The translations under genes and the position numbers were made by a program. From the NCBI GenBank assembly GCA_934445015.1, contig CAKSDJ010000038.1:1-13319 (forward strand): a stretch of 13,319 nt of DNA, read 5' to 3'. Shown here one piece after another: positions 6,407-12,651 of this stretch; position 1 is the first letter of the stretch, and each line of letters starts with the position of its first letter. The notes under the pieces are model-generated. The model ran no database searches. It was not told the DNA's origin and saw only the letters and a program-made list of their open reading frames with translations. Source of the DNA: an uncultured Eubacteriales bacterium. Lineage in GTDB: Bacteria; Bacillota; Clostridia; Oscillospirales; Acutalibacteraceae.

Positions 6407-7606
6407 TTACTCATTGCAGCTGTATTTTTTTCTGAGCATAATTTTAATAAATGATGCCGCGACACCTACAAACATACAAACGCACCATATAATTACAATT
6501 CCGCCCCAACCGAATTTTGAAATGCCACCTGAAAATATCATATTTGAAATTGACGCCATAGCGTACCCTGCCGCATCGATTACACCGTTTGCGCTTGAAA
6601 CCTTTCCGCTTTTGGCAAGACCCGGTATATAAACGCCCCAAACAACTCCTGCCGCTGCTGCCGCCGCTGTTTTAGCAATGATAAGCAAAATAATATTTAA
6701 AATCGGAATTGTTATAATTCTAAGCACTATAAATGCAATAGCAGATACAGAATACATTAAAAGCGCAAGTTTAACGCCGTCTTTTATTAACTTCTCATAA
6801 ATTATAAGTGCAATAAACGGTGCAAAAAGCGCCGAAAAAGAAACTACCGAATATATAGTCGAAGCCGCCTTGGTTGAAAATTTTAAATACTCTGTCGCGT
6901 ATGTAGGAATCCAGAATGTTATTGAGGTTCCGGCAACTTCACCGATGCCGCTTATAAGCATATAGAATACAAAATCTTTTAATTTGAATACACCTAAAAT
7001 ACTGCCGAATCCGACACTTTTTTCAAGGGTAAACTTTATTTCACCATGCCGCTCAAGCACTGTCATAACCGATACCGATATTATTGTTGTAAGCACAGAT
7101 ACAATACCAGCAACCACAAAAACCGTGCGCCATTTAAATACTATTGACAACAAACTTGCCACAAGCGGTCCCGCAAAACTTGCCATACTGAAAAGTGTAC
7201 AGATCATTCTTGCGTGCTTCGGAAGCGTGTTTTCTGATATTACTTTCATAAGAGGTCCGCGTAACATTGAAAGTCCAAAACCTATAACCATAAATGCCAT
7301 AACATGCAGGGTACGGTTTTCAAACAGCGGCACTGAAAAAATGCTTACGCTGCTTAACCCCAACCCCATAGCAACCATATATTTGGGACTTACCATATCA
7401 CCTATAAAACCGTTTATGAGTTGACCTACTGCATAAAAAATAAAACAGGTAGAAGACAACATTCCTACATATTCTTTTGTAAAAAAAGCTTCTTCTAACA
7501 TCTCCGGTGTTGAAACACTCAGAATATTTCTTGTGATATAACTAGCAAGATATGTCAATATGCAAAATGAGCCTATTCGCCAAGCGTTTTTAAGATTTTT
7601 TTCCAT
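6407..7606 (-). CDS. MFS transporter, organophosphate/sugar-phosphate antiporter-like
   Basis: A 399-aa integral membrane protein with about twelve hydrophobic helices in two six-helix halves, joined by a charged central loop (about 188-214). The first half resembles the OPA family (GlpT/UhpT type): SYITRNILSVSTPEM in helix 1, then a helix-2 region with YAVGQLINGFIGDMVSPKYM matching the family's yGxxqxxxGxxsDrxxPR pattern, although the Asp-Arg is reduced to Asp-Met here. The second half has ITFWIPTYATEYL, which is also OPA-like. Known members exchange phosphate for glycerol-3-phosphate or hexose-6-phosphate; the substrate here cannot be read from sequence. It starts at the ATG at 7606, with AAAGGGAT seven bases upstream overlapping the deoR-type stop at 7611, so regulator and transporter form one operon. 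A DeoR-type partner supports a phosphorylated or phosphorylatable sugar as substrate. Confidence 0.82.
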   Translation of the reverse strand: MEKNLKNAWRIGSFCILTYLASYITRNILSVSTPEMLEEAFFTKEYVGMLSSTCFIFYAVGQLINGFIGDMVSPKYMVAMGLGLSSVSIFSVPLFENRTLHVMAFMVIGFGLSMLRGPLMKVISENTLPKHARMICTLFSMASFAGPLVASLLSIVFKWRTVFVVAGIVSVLTTIISVSVMTVLERHGEIKFTLEKSVGFGSILGVFKLKDFVFYMLISGIGEVAGTSITFWIPTYATEYLKFSTKAASTIYSVVSFSALFAPFIALIIYEKLIKDGVKLALLMYSVSAIAFIVLRIITIPILNIILLIIAKTAAAAAAGVVWGVYIPGLAKSGKVSSANGVIDAAGYAMASISNMIFSGGISKFGWGGIVIIWCVCMFVGVAASFIKIMLRKKYSCNE

Positions 7607-7610
7607 TATT

Positions 7611-8378
7611 CTATCCCTTTATTATAACCGTTATGCCGTTCTCTTTATAAAGTGCTTTTAGTTCATCCGAAAGTCCTGAATCCGTAACAAAGGTAAAGCA
7701 CGAATTAGTCGGAGAAAGTCTGTAAAGCGCGGTTTTTTCAAATTTGTCGCTGTCAGCCAAAACAAAAACACTGTCGGCACTGTCAAGCATTTGTTTCTCA
7801 ACAGTCACAAGAACATCTTCATAATCGCTAAGACCGTTTTTTAATGAGATTGCAGCGGGCGTTATAAACGCTTTGTCAAAATGAAGCATTTTATAATTTT
7901 CAACTGCCGTTACACCGCAAAACGCTTTTTCATCCGGCAAAAAATTTCCGCCTATAAGTATTATTTTAAAACCGTTTTTACCCTGCAGCCGCTCAAAAAC
8001 GTCAAGCGAATGTGTTATGACAGTAAGTTCGTTAAACCTAAGTCGCAGTATTTCGGCAAATTCCGCAGCGGTACTGCCGGCGTCTATTGCAATAATATCG
8101 CCCTCATTTATAAAGTCGCACGCCGCATCGGATAAAACGCGTTTTTCTGTACGGTTAACGCCGGTTCTTTCTCTGAAAGATAACCTTTCTGCGCTTATTG
8201 TGTGAGATACCGCACCGCCGTGTACGCGCACAAGGCGATTTTGCTCCTCAAGAGTTAAAAAATCCCGACGCACCGTTTCAATCGAAACATTAAGGTCGCT
8301 ACTGATCTGTGCCGTTGTTACGGCACCGTTTTTGCGAAGCATTTCACAAATATATGTCATTCGTTCATTTGCAAGCAT
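7611..8378 (-). CDS. DeoR/GlpR-family transcriptional regulator
   Basis: A 255-aa DNA-binding repressor. The N-terminal winged helix-turn-helix has the DeoR signature: NGAVTTAQISSDLNVSIETV (17-36) followed by RRDFLTLEE and RVHGGAV (51-57). The C-terminal sugar-phosphate sensor domain carries IDAGSTAAE (98-106), IGGNF (142-146) and ADSDKF (208-213), the usual effector-binding landmarks. I choose the ATG at 8378, ten bases after GGAG (8392-8389), giving the typical start MLANERMTYI; an in-frame TTG at 8384 would leave only four bases after GGAG. The gene is first in an operon with the MFS transporter. A palindrome just downstream of the predicted -10 box suggests self-repression released by a phosphorylated sugar, as in other family members. 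The family assignment is secure; the effector is unknown. Confidence 0.93.
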   Translation of the reverse strand: MLANERMTYICEMLRKNGAVTTAQISSDLNVSIETVRRDFLTLEEQNRLVRVHGGAVSHTISAERLSFRERTGVNRTEKRVLSDAACDFINEGDIIAIDAGSTAAEFAEILRLRFNELTVITHSLDVFERLQGKNGFKIILIGGNFLPDEKAFCGVTAVENYKMLHFDKAFITPAAISLKNGLSDYEDVLVTVEKQMLDSADSVFVLADSDKFEKTALYRLSPTNSCFTFVTDSGLSDELKALYKENGITVIIKG

Positions 8379-8394
8379 TTCCAATCAACTCCAA

Positions 8395-8407
8395 TCGTTT
8401 GCAACGA
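8395..8407. promoter_or_regulatory. Candidate DeoR operator at the transcription start
   Basis: A 13-bp odd palindrome, TCGTT-TGC-AACGA, overlaps the predicted transcription start of the deoR-MFS operon. Its position fits a repressor that blocks initiation, and the most likely binder is the adjacent DeoR-type protein. The short arms leave room for chance. Confidence 0.45.
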
Positions 8408-8412
8408 AATAC

Positions 8413-8441
8413 ACAATACTACACATTTGCAGCAATGTCAA
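8413..8441 (-). promoter_or_regulatory. Predicted sigma-A promoter of the deoR-MFS operon
   Basis: On the minus strand TTGACA (8441-8436) is followed by a 17-base spacer and TATTGT (8418-8413). The -35 box is perfect and the -10 box matches at four of six positions. The start would be near 8406, about 28 bases before the ATG at 8378. Confidence 0.75.
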
Positions 8442-8461
8442 CAGTTTTTTTGACTTTAATA

Positions 8462-8508
8462 AAAAAGACTGACGCTTTGTGGACTTTGCCCACTGCGACA
8501 GTCTTTTT
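8462..8508 (-). terminator. Terminator after the asp23 gene
   Basis: A 10-bp stem, AAAAAGACTG (8462-8471)/CAGTCTTTTT (8499-8508), extends through CGC/GCG and GTGG/CCAC to a seven-base loop. On the minus strand it lies 20 bases past the asp23 stop and ends in a U-run. Its A and T flanks could also make it work on plus-strand transcripts. Confidence 0.88.
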
Positions 8509-8528
8509 GCAAATTAAATTACAGTTGA

Positions 8529-8876
8529 TCACTCTTCATCATTTTTAAAATCAATGTCTTCAACGTTGACATTAACACGCGTTACGGCGGTGCCTGTCAT
8601 TGTCTGAATTTTATCTTTAACATTTTGCTGAACCGCTTCTGCAACATCGCGAATTTTTGCTTTGGGATCAACACACAGAAAAACATTGATATCAATAGCG
8701 CCGTTTACATTTTCAACCTTTACGCCTTTTGCAATACTTTTTGACTTTATAGCACCCTTAAGGTCGATTGCTTTTTTTGCAACCCCTTTTACACCGTCAA
8801 TTTCACAGGCAGCAAGTTCTGCCATTTTTTCAAGCACCTCAGTGCTTACCGAAAGTTCTGTTTTGTTATCTTGCAT
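8529..8876 (-). CDS. Asp23/Gls24 family envelope stress response protein (YqhY-like)
   Basis: A 115-aa soluble protein of the Asp23/Gls24 (formerly DUF322) family. It has the typical start LSVSTEVLEKMAELAACEIDGVKGV (residues 8-32) and the conserved VKVENVNGAIDINVFLCVD and VAEAVQQNVKDKIQTMTG segments, and ends in the acidic tail DIDFKNDEE. Family members are abundant and membrane-associated through partners such as AmaP. The YqhY branch is usually encoded near spoIIIAH and the acetyl-CoA carboxylase genes in Bacillota and is linked to control of fatty-acid synthesis. Its place directly after spoIIIAH points to that branch. It starts at the ATG at 8876 after a strong GGAGG (8889-8885). It has its own promoter 61-89 bases upstream and its own terminator, so it is likely made in growing cells, independently of the sporulation cluster. 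Confidence 0.93.
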   Translation of the reverse strand: MQDNKTELSVSTEVLEKMAELAACEIDGVKGVAKKAIDLKGAIKSKSIAKGVKVENVNGAIDINVFLCVDPKAKIRDVAEAVQQNVKDKIQTMTGTAVTRVNVNVEDIDFKNDEE

Positions 8877-8896
8877 AGCCTTATCCTCCGTATATA

Positions 8897-8911
8897 AAAA
8901 TCAGTGATTTT
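8897..8911. promoter_or_regulatory. 15-bp palindrome in the asp23 leader, candidate operator
   Basis: AAAATCA (8897-8903), a central G, and TGATTTT (8905-8911) form a perfect odd palindrome. It lies about 20-34 bases after the predicted asp23 transcription start and eight bases before the GGAGG site. It may be an operator or a small RNA hairpin; the AT-rich arms make chance formation possible. Confidence 0.4.
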
Positions 8912-8936
8912 AAATCTGTAATATTATTACAAAGTT

Positions 8937-8965
8937 ATTGTATCATAATTCTTTTAACAATGCAA
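8937..8965 (-). promoter_or_regulatory. Predicted sigma-A promoter of asp23
   Basis: On the minus strand TTGCAT (8965-8960), a 17-base spacer and TACAAT (8942-8937), with the extended -10 dinucleotide TG one base upstream of the -10 box. It sits in the 104-base gap after spoIIIAH and would let asp23 be transcribed outside sporulation. Confidence 0.75.
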
Positions 8966-8980
8966 GAATAAACAAAAAAT

Positions 8981-9523
8981 TTATTTTACGGTTACAATTT
9001 TTATGTTGCCGAGCGGTATTTCGGTCTGTGCTGTAACAATATCCTGTATCTGCAGGGTCTGTGCCGTGGTAATACCGTCTGATTTAACCGTAACATTTAC
9101 ATCGTTATCACCGATTATAACAACCGATTTTTCAAAGCCCTTGGCACTAAGCAATGTTTCTATATTATTGGCTTTTTCAATACGCGCGGTCATTTTGTTA
9201 ATGTTTTCAAGCGCTTTCTGGCGTTCGGCGTCGGTGGCGTTTGCGGATTTTAATGTTTCTTCTGCTGTTTCCTGTGCTTCGTCAAGCGCCTTTTGCCGAT
9301 TTTTCCGTGCCGACTCAAAATAATCGGTATTCTCGGTTTCAGCCTTTGCGGCAGTTTGAATTGCTTCGCCCGAGACATCGGTTTTACTGTTTACGTATTT
9401 TGCTTCACCCAAATACTTTTCGCTTGAAGAAAATTTCATATTAAGCCATACAGCAGCGCCGAGTGCCAGCACCATAAGCGCCAAAACCAACTGACTTTTA
9501 CCGAATACCTTACCTTTTTTCAT
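8981..9523 (-). CDS. spoIIIAH: Stage III sporulation protein AH (SpoIIIAH)
   Basis: A 180-aa protein with one membrane-spanning segment (about 11-27) and an extracytoplasmic remainder. In Bacillus, SpoIIIAH binds forespore SpoIIQ across the intermembrane space and forms a ring related to the EscJ/PrgK proteins of type III secretion. Here DYFESARKNRQKALDEAQ (67-84) is the characteristic helix, continuing as a coiled coil to about 118, followed by the ring-building fold (122-180). I place the start at the ATG at 9523, which follows a GGAGG site and overlaps the spoIIIAG stop as ATGA. A longer reading frame would add 36 residues that lie over spoIIIAG and show no conserved character. The protein is shorter than the 218-aa Bacillus form, mainly in the linker. 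It is the last gene of the cluster; asp23 follows from a separate promoter. Confidence 0.95.
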   Translation of the reverse strand: MKKGKVFGKSQLVLALMVLALGAAVWLNMKFSSSEKYLGEAKYVNSKTDVSGEAIQTAAKAETENTDYFESARKNRQKALDEAQETAEETLKSANATDAERQKALENINKMTARIEKANNIETLLSAKGFEKSVVIIGDNDVNVTVKSDGITTAQTLQIQDIVTAQTEIPLGNIKIVTVK

Positions 9524-10065
9524 TTGACTGTTCCTCCTGAAATGTAAACTCGTTTTGATGTTATATTTAGAGCCGCTGTCACGGCATTTTTTATTTTCTC
9601 CTGCGTTACGGTATCGTTGCCGCCGTTGCAAATTATTGCTACTCCGCGGACTTCAGGCATAATTTCGGTGACTATAAGCGCCTGTTCGCCGCCGTCTGAG
9701 TTTTTTACCGTTATGTAGGACTGTTTTTTGCTTTCGCTGCTCTGATCGTTTTTTTCGCTCATTGAACTTGATGTATCCGTTTCATCTGCGCTGGCATAAC
9801 AATAGCGGATGCCGCTTTCAAGCGTTATTACAACGGTTGGATTTTTAACGCCTGTAATGCCTTCGACTATGCTTTTTACGTCGCTTTCAAGGCGGTTGCG
9901 ATATTCATCTACCGTGTAAGTTTTATCGTCACTTTTATCTGTTTTTTTACTTTTGTTGCTGCCCGAAGGAAAAAGCGACGAAATTAAAATAAGAACTATT
10001 CCGCAAATTCCTAAAATCACAAGCAGTTTCGGATTTTTTGTCAAATTTTTGACTTTATCATTCAT
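9520..10065 (-). CDS. spoIIIAG: Stage III sporulation protein AG (SpoIIIAG)
   Basis: A 181-aa protein with one membrane helix (about 13-33), a charged, low-complexity Lys/Asp/Ser linker (36-50), and an outer domain. In Bacillus this domain forms a large ring with a central pore in the mother cell-forespore channel. Typical segments are VDEYRNRLESDVKSIVEGI (52-70), VVITLESGIRYCYA (78-91) and the conserved MPEVRGVAIICNGG (136-149) before a helix and the final strand. A Ser/Glu/Asp-rich insertion (93-113) breaks the ring-building fold, as it does in the Bacillus protein. The ATG at 10065 overlaps the spoIIIAF end by eight bases, and the stop overlaps spoIIIAH. Its upstream GAGG is weak and far (12 bases), so translation may depend on coupling to spoIIIAF. 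Confidence 0.94.
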   Translation of the reverse strand: MNDKVKNLTKNPKLLVILGICGIVLILISSLFPSGSNKSKKTDKSDDKTYTVDEYRNRLESDVKSIVEGITGVKNPTVVITLESGIRYCYASADETDTSSSMSEKNDQSSESKKQSYITVKNSDGGEQALIVTEIMPEVRGVAIICNGGNDTVTQEKIKNAVTAALNITSKRVYISGGTVK

Positions 10066-10483
10066 CTGTTATTAGTACCTCATAACTGTCGGAACCTATT
10101 GCCGATGTTATCTTTTCTGCGGGTTCGTCGGTATACACCGTTACCCTACTTATAGTTATGCTGCCGTCAGCCAATTTATTAGTATCAACCGTAATTTTTC
10201 TGAAATTTATTTTTTGTTCGTTCAAAGCTTTTGCAAATATTATCTGCGCCGTAACAGCCGCATTTTCCTCGGTTATCGGTTCTGTTTCGGTATTAAAACC
10301 TACATTGTCGAACCCTGTTTTTGAAATGCCGGTAACTATGCTTAAAATGCAACACACAAAGCAAAGACAAAACACATATTTTACCGCCGACTGCATACTG
10401 CCCGACGGACAAAGCATATATAAAAAACCAAGCAGTATACAGCAAGAACAAAAACTTATCATAAATGAAGAAAGATTACTCAT
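10058..10483 (-). CDS. spoIIIAF: Stage III sporulation protein AF (SpoIIIAF)
   Basis: A 141-aa protein with two N-terminal membrane helices (about 7-25 and 34-52), separated by the short conserved turn CPSGSMQSAVKYVF, and a small C-terminal domain with a ring-building-like pattern (IIFAKALNEQKINFRKITVD, then SRVTVYTDE). It is part of the mother-cell membrane platform of the SpoIIIA-SpoIIQ channel. It is clearly shorter than the 206-aa Bacillus protein, with most of the loss in the C-terminal region. The helices are unusually cysteine-rich (Cys12, Cys14, Cys15, Cys25, Cys39, Cys41, Cys44, Cys45). The ATG at 10483 follows CGGAG and lies 12 bases after the spoIIIAE stop, one of the two real gaps within the cluster. 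Confidence 0.92.
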   Translation of the reverse strand: MSNLSSFMISFCSCCILLGFLYMLCPSGSMQSAVKYVFCLCFVCCILSIVTGISKTGFDNVGFNTETEPITEENAAVTAQIIFAKALNEQKINFRKITVDTNKLADGSITISRVTVYTDEPAEKITSAIGSDSYEVLITDE

Positions 10484-10495
10484 CGTTTTACTCCG

Positions 10496-11602
10496 TCAGC
10501 CTTTGCCTGCGGTTATCACTACCGAAAGTGATATTATAAACAAACCGCCCACAAGCAATACAATGCCCACAAGCACCGAAAGCATTGAATCGACCGCCTT
10601 TAAAATTCCGGTTATTTTTTGTAATGAAAAAAGTTCACTTAAAGCAGATGTTAAAAGCATTACCGTGCGCCAGATAACAAGTTCTGCTATTATAGGCAAT
10701 AAAATTGCCGCAAGCGCCACAACGCCGTAAACACCTATTGAGGAACGCAACAACCCCATTGAGGTAGATATTGTAGAAACCGCTTCGCTCAGCACACCGC
10801 CGGCAACCGGAACCGATGTGCCGAGTATAAATTTTGCGGTTCGCATGGCTACACTGTCCGCCGCGGAATTAACGGCTGTTTGTATGCCCAAAACACCTAC
10901 AAACAGGGTGCTTATCAATGTAAGTATCCACATAGAGACTTTTTTGATGCTTTCAACAACTCCGCTGCCGTTTATAAGCGGCGAAACGCCCGTGCTTATG
11001 CTGAGTGCCAAATAGCCGCCCATAAGAGGAAGAATAGTAAAAGATGATATAAACGATACAGCTTCGGCAGCGCCCAGTAAAATTGCGTTCATAGAGCCTG
11101 CCGTTACAGTGCTGCCAGAAAGCGCAAGTGTTGTTGCAAACACCGGTATAAAACTCAGCATAAAAGTGCTGCAGCCTTTAACGGCGTTTACAGCGGCAGA
11201 CACGCTTTGCCATATATCCGAAGCAATTATTGCACTTATACTTATCGCCGCAACATAAATTGCCGTTTCAAAATGGGGAGTATTTCCAAACGCGGTCAGG
11301 GCGGCAGAGGCCAAAATTACACCTGCTATTGTAACCCCTGCGGTCAATGGGTGTTTTATACCGCCGGTTATAAACTCAAAAATATGCGATAATACATTTT
11401 TGTCGGTTAATTTATTTACCCAGCCGTAGTCTGAGGGATCGATTTCATTTTCATCTAAAAAATCCTTTACCTCGTCATTCAAAGCACTTTCTAACCGATC
11501 TCCGTTAACGTTTTTATACTGTTCGGCATATACGCCGTCCTCGGCAGAAGCCGGAATTGCAAAAACAAAAGCCAAAATTAAAAACAATAATATTTTTTTC
11601 AT
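10496..11602 (-). CDS. spoIIIAE: Stage III sporulation protein AE (SpoIIIAE)
   Basis: A 368-aa polytopic membrane protein with a clear signal sequence (MKKILLFLILAFVFAIPASA, likely cleaved after Ala20), an outer segment to about 95, and then some seven or eight hydrophobic helices to the C terminus. It is the largest membrane component of the SpoIIIA complex and is thought to form the export platform in the mother-cell membrane. Family features include KHPLTAGVTIAG at the first helix, the GSTVTAGSMNAILLGAAEAV region, ISTGVSPLINGSGVVESIKK, and TSVPVAGGVLSEAVSTISTS. Length is close to the roughly 400-aa Bacillus protein. The ATG at 11602 overlaps the spoIIIAD stop as ATGA, with a modest GTGGGA site. 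Confidence 0.95.
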   Translation of the reverse strand: MKKILLFLILAFVFAIPASAEDGVYAEQYKNVNGDRLESALNDEVKDFLDENEIDPSDYGWVNKLTDKNVLSHIFEFITGGIKHPLTAGVTIAGVILASAALTAFGNTPHFETAIYVAAISISAIIASDIWQSVSAAVNAVKGCSTFMLSFIPVFATTLALSGSTVTAGSMNAILLGAAEAVSFISSFTILPLMGGYLALSISTGVSPLINGSGVVESIKKVSMWILTLISTLFVGVLGIQTAVNSAADSVAMRTAKFILGTSVPVAGGVLSEAVSTISTSMGLLRSSIGVYGVVALAAILLPIIAELVIWRTVMLLTSALSELFSLQKITGILKAVDSMLSVLVGIVLLVGGLFIISLSVVITAGKG

Positions 11603-11994
11603 AATCCCACAAATTTAAGCGCTGATTGCAAAACCGAGCAAATAAGCGGTATGCTTAAAACAAAAGTTGCGCATTTGCCTGCAATTTCCGCCGTTTGTGC
11701 AAGCGCCGTCTGTCCGAAATCGCGGCATACATTTGCCGCAAAACCCGTTACGTACGATATGCCTAAAACTTTAAGCGCAGTTGAAAAATAGACACTGTTG
11801 TTTCCGCCGTCTTCAAAAATCTGACGCAGCTTTTCAAACTGAGGGTACAGATTGCCTAAAATAACAACCAGCGCAGAACTTACAACCGCAAGCACAAGCA
11901 AAAACGAATACTCCTGCAAACGCGATCGCAGAACCACTGCAAAAACAGCCGCTATTATAATAAGTGCCGCGATTTTGATAAGTTCGCCGTTCAC
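11599..11994 (-). CDS. spoIIIAD: Stage III sporulation protein AD (SpoIIIAD)
   Basis: A 131-aa membrane protein with an N-terminal pair of helices (about 6-22 and 30-49), a soluble loop, and a third helix (about 107-125). The strongly conserved signature LKVLGISYVTGFAANVCRDF (74-93) and GQTALAQTAEIAGK (94-107) identify SpoIIIAD. With SpoIIIAC it is proposed to form a small membrane core of the channel. The start is a GTG at 11994, which overlaps the spoIIIAC stop as GTGA; the four-base overlap and the non-ATG start suggest translation by reinitiation. Length matches the 133-aa Bacillus protein. Confidence 0.95.
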   Translation of the reverse strand: MNGELIKIAALIIIAAVFAVVLRSRLQEYSFLLVLAVVSSALVVILGNLYPQFEKLRQIFEDGGNNSVYFSTALKVLGISYVTGFAANVCRDFGQTALAQTAEIAGKCATFVLSIPLICSVLQSALKFVGL

Positions 11995-12185
11995 AGCCCA
12001 AACAGCCCCTTTACGGTTGAAAAAAGATCCGCAATGGCGTTTACAACCATAAGCAGCACAACAACCAGACCCGAAAGTGTAACAAGCATTGCCTGCTCCT
12101 CTCTGCCGGACCTTACAAGCAACTGATTAAGAACCGTAACTATAATACCTATTGCGGCTATTTTGAAAATAAAATCCACATCCAT
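11991..12185 (-). CDS. spoIIIAC: Stage III sporulation protein AC (SpoIIIAC)
   Basis: A 64-aa protein, almost entirely two membrane helices (about 5-24 and 33-54), joined by the conserved loop LLVRSGREEQAM that identifies SpoIIIAC. It shares a pattern with the N-terminal half of SpoIIIAD. The length is that of the usual 60-70-aa family. The ATG at 12185 has GAGG upstream and lies ten bases past the spoIIIAB stop. Confidence 0.95.
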   Translation of the reverse strand: MDVDFIFKIAAIGIIVTVLNQLLVRSGREEQAMLVTLSGLVVVLLMVVNAIADLFSTVKGLFGL

Positions 12186-12195
12186 AATTTTACCT

Positions 12196-12651
12196 CTAAA
12201 TCAATAAAATTCCGATCAGCAACCCGGTACATATACCGCCTGTCTGCCACAGTTTGCATTTTTGAGGTGCTTCGTTAACAACCTCTGACGCACGCTTGCT
12301 CAGAACGGTTTTAAAGTGTTTTATCCGGTCACATTCCGCCTTTTTGGCTGATTTTCCGAGTGAAGCAAAAAACAAATCGATACTCTGCCTGTCTTCAGGT
12401 GTTAAATCATTGTCACGGCAAACTATTGGGCTATCATTAAACAAAAGAAAACCGCATTTTGCAAATGATTTTTTAATTGCTGCGTCAAGCCCGTAATTCT
12501 CCTGATCTATGTACTCATAAAGCAGATCAAGTCCGTCGCAAAACAGCAGGAGTTTTTTGCCGCGCGCTTTTAACGAACTGCTTTTTAAAAAACCGAAAAT
12601 AATGCAGGATGCAACGGTGCAGCTTATACCCACGGCCTTAATCACAGACAT
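12196..12651 (-). CDS. spoIIIAB: Stage III sporulation protein AB (SpoIIIAB)
   Basis: A 151-aa protein with hydrophobic helices at both ends (about 3-22 and 132-151) and a helical cytoplasmic middle, an arrangement that resembles type II secretion F-type platform proteins, as known for SpoIIIAB. It probably links the SpoIIIAA ATPase to the membrane complex. Recognisable segments are LLLFCDGLDLLYEYI (helix 1 of the core), DLTPEDRQSIDLFFASLGKS, and the C-terminal hydrophobic GGICTGLLIGILLI. I prefer the ATG at 12651, ten bases after GGGGAG (12667-12662); a GTG six bases earlier would sit only four bases from that site. Either way the start lies inside the end of spoIIIAA, by 14 bases for the ATG. 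It is slightly shorter than the 171-aa Bacillus protein. Confidence 0.92.
   Translation of the reverse strand: MSVIKAVGISCTVASCIIFGFLKSSSLKARGKKLLLFCDGLDLLYEYIDQENYGLDAAIKKSFAKCGFLLFNDSPIVCRDNDLTPEDRQSIDLFFASLGKSAKKAECDRIKHFKTVLSKRASEVVNEAPQKCKLWQTGGICTGLLIGILLI

Noticed and set aside
9523..9631. An extra 36-residue N-terminal extension of SpoIIIAH
   Set aside because: It falls entirely over the end of spoIIIAG. The internal ATG at 9523 has GGAGG upstream and an ATGA overlap, and begins the expected membrane anchor.
10158..10730. A 190-codon open frame on the plus strand across spoIIIAF and spoIIIAE
   Set aside because: It spans two well-conserved minus-strand genes and their junction. Its Ser/Thr/Ile-rich product has no recognisable domain.
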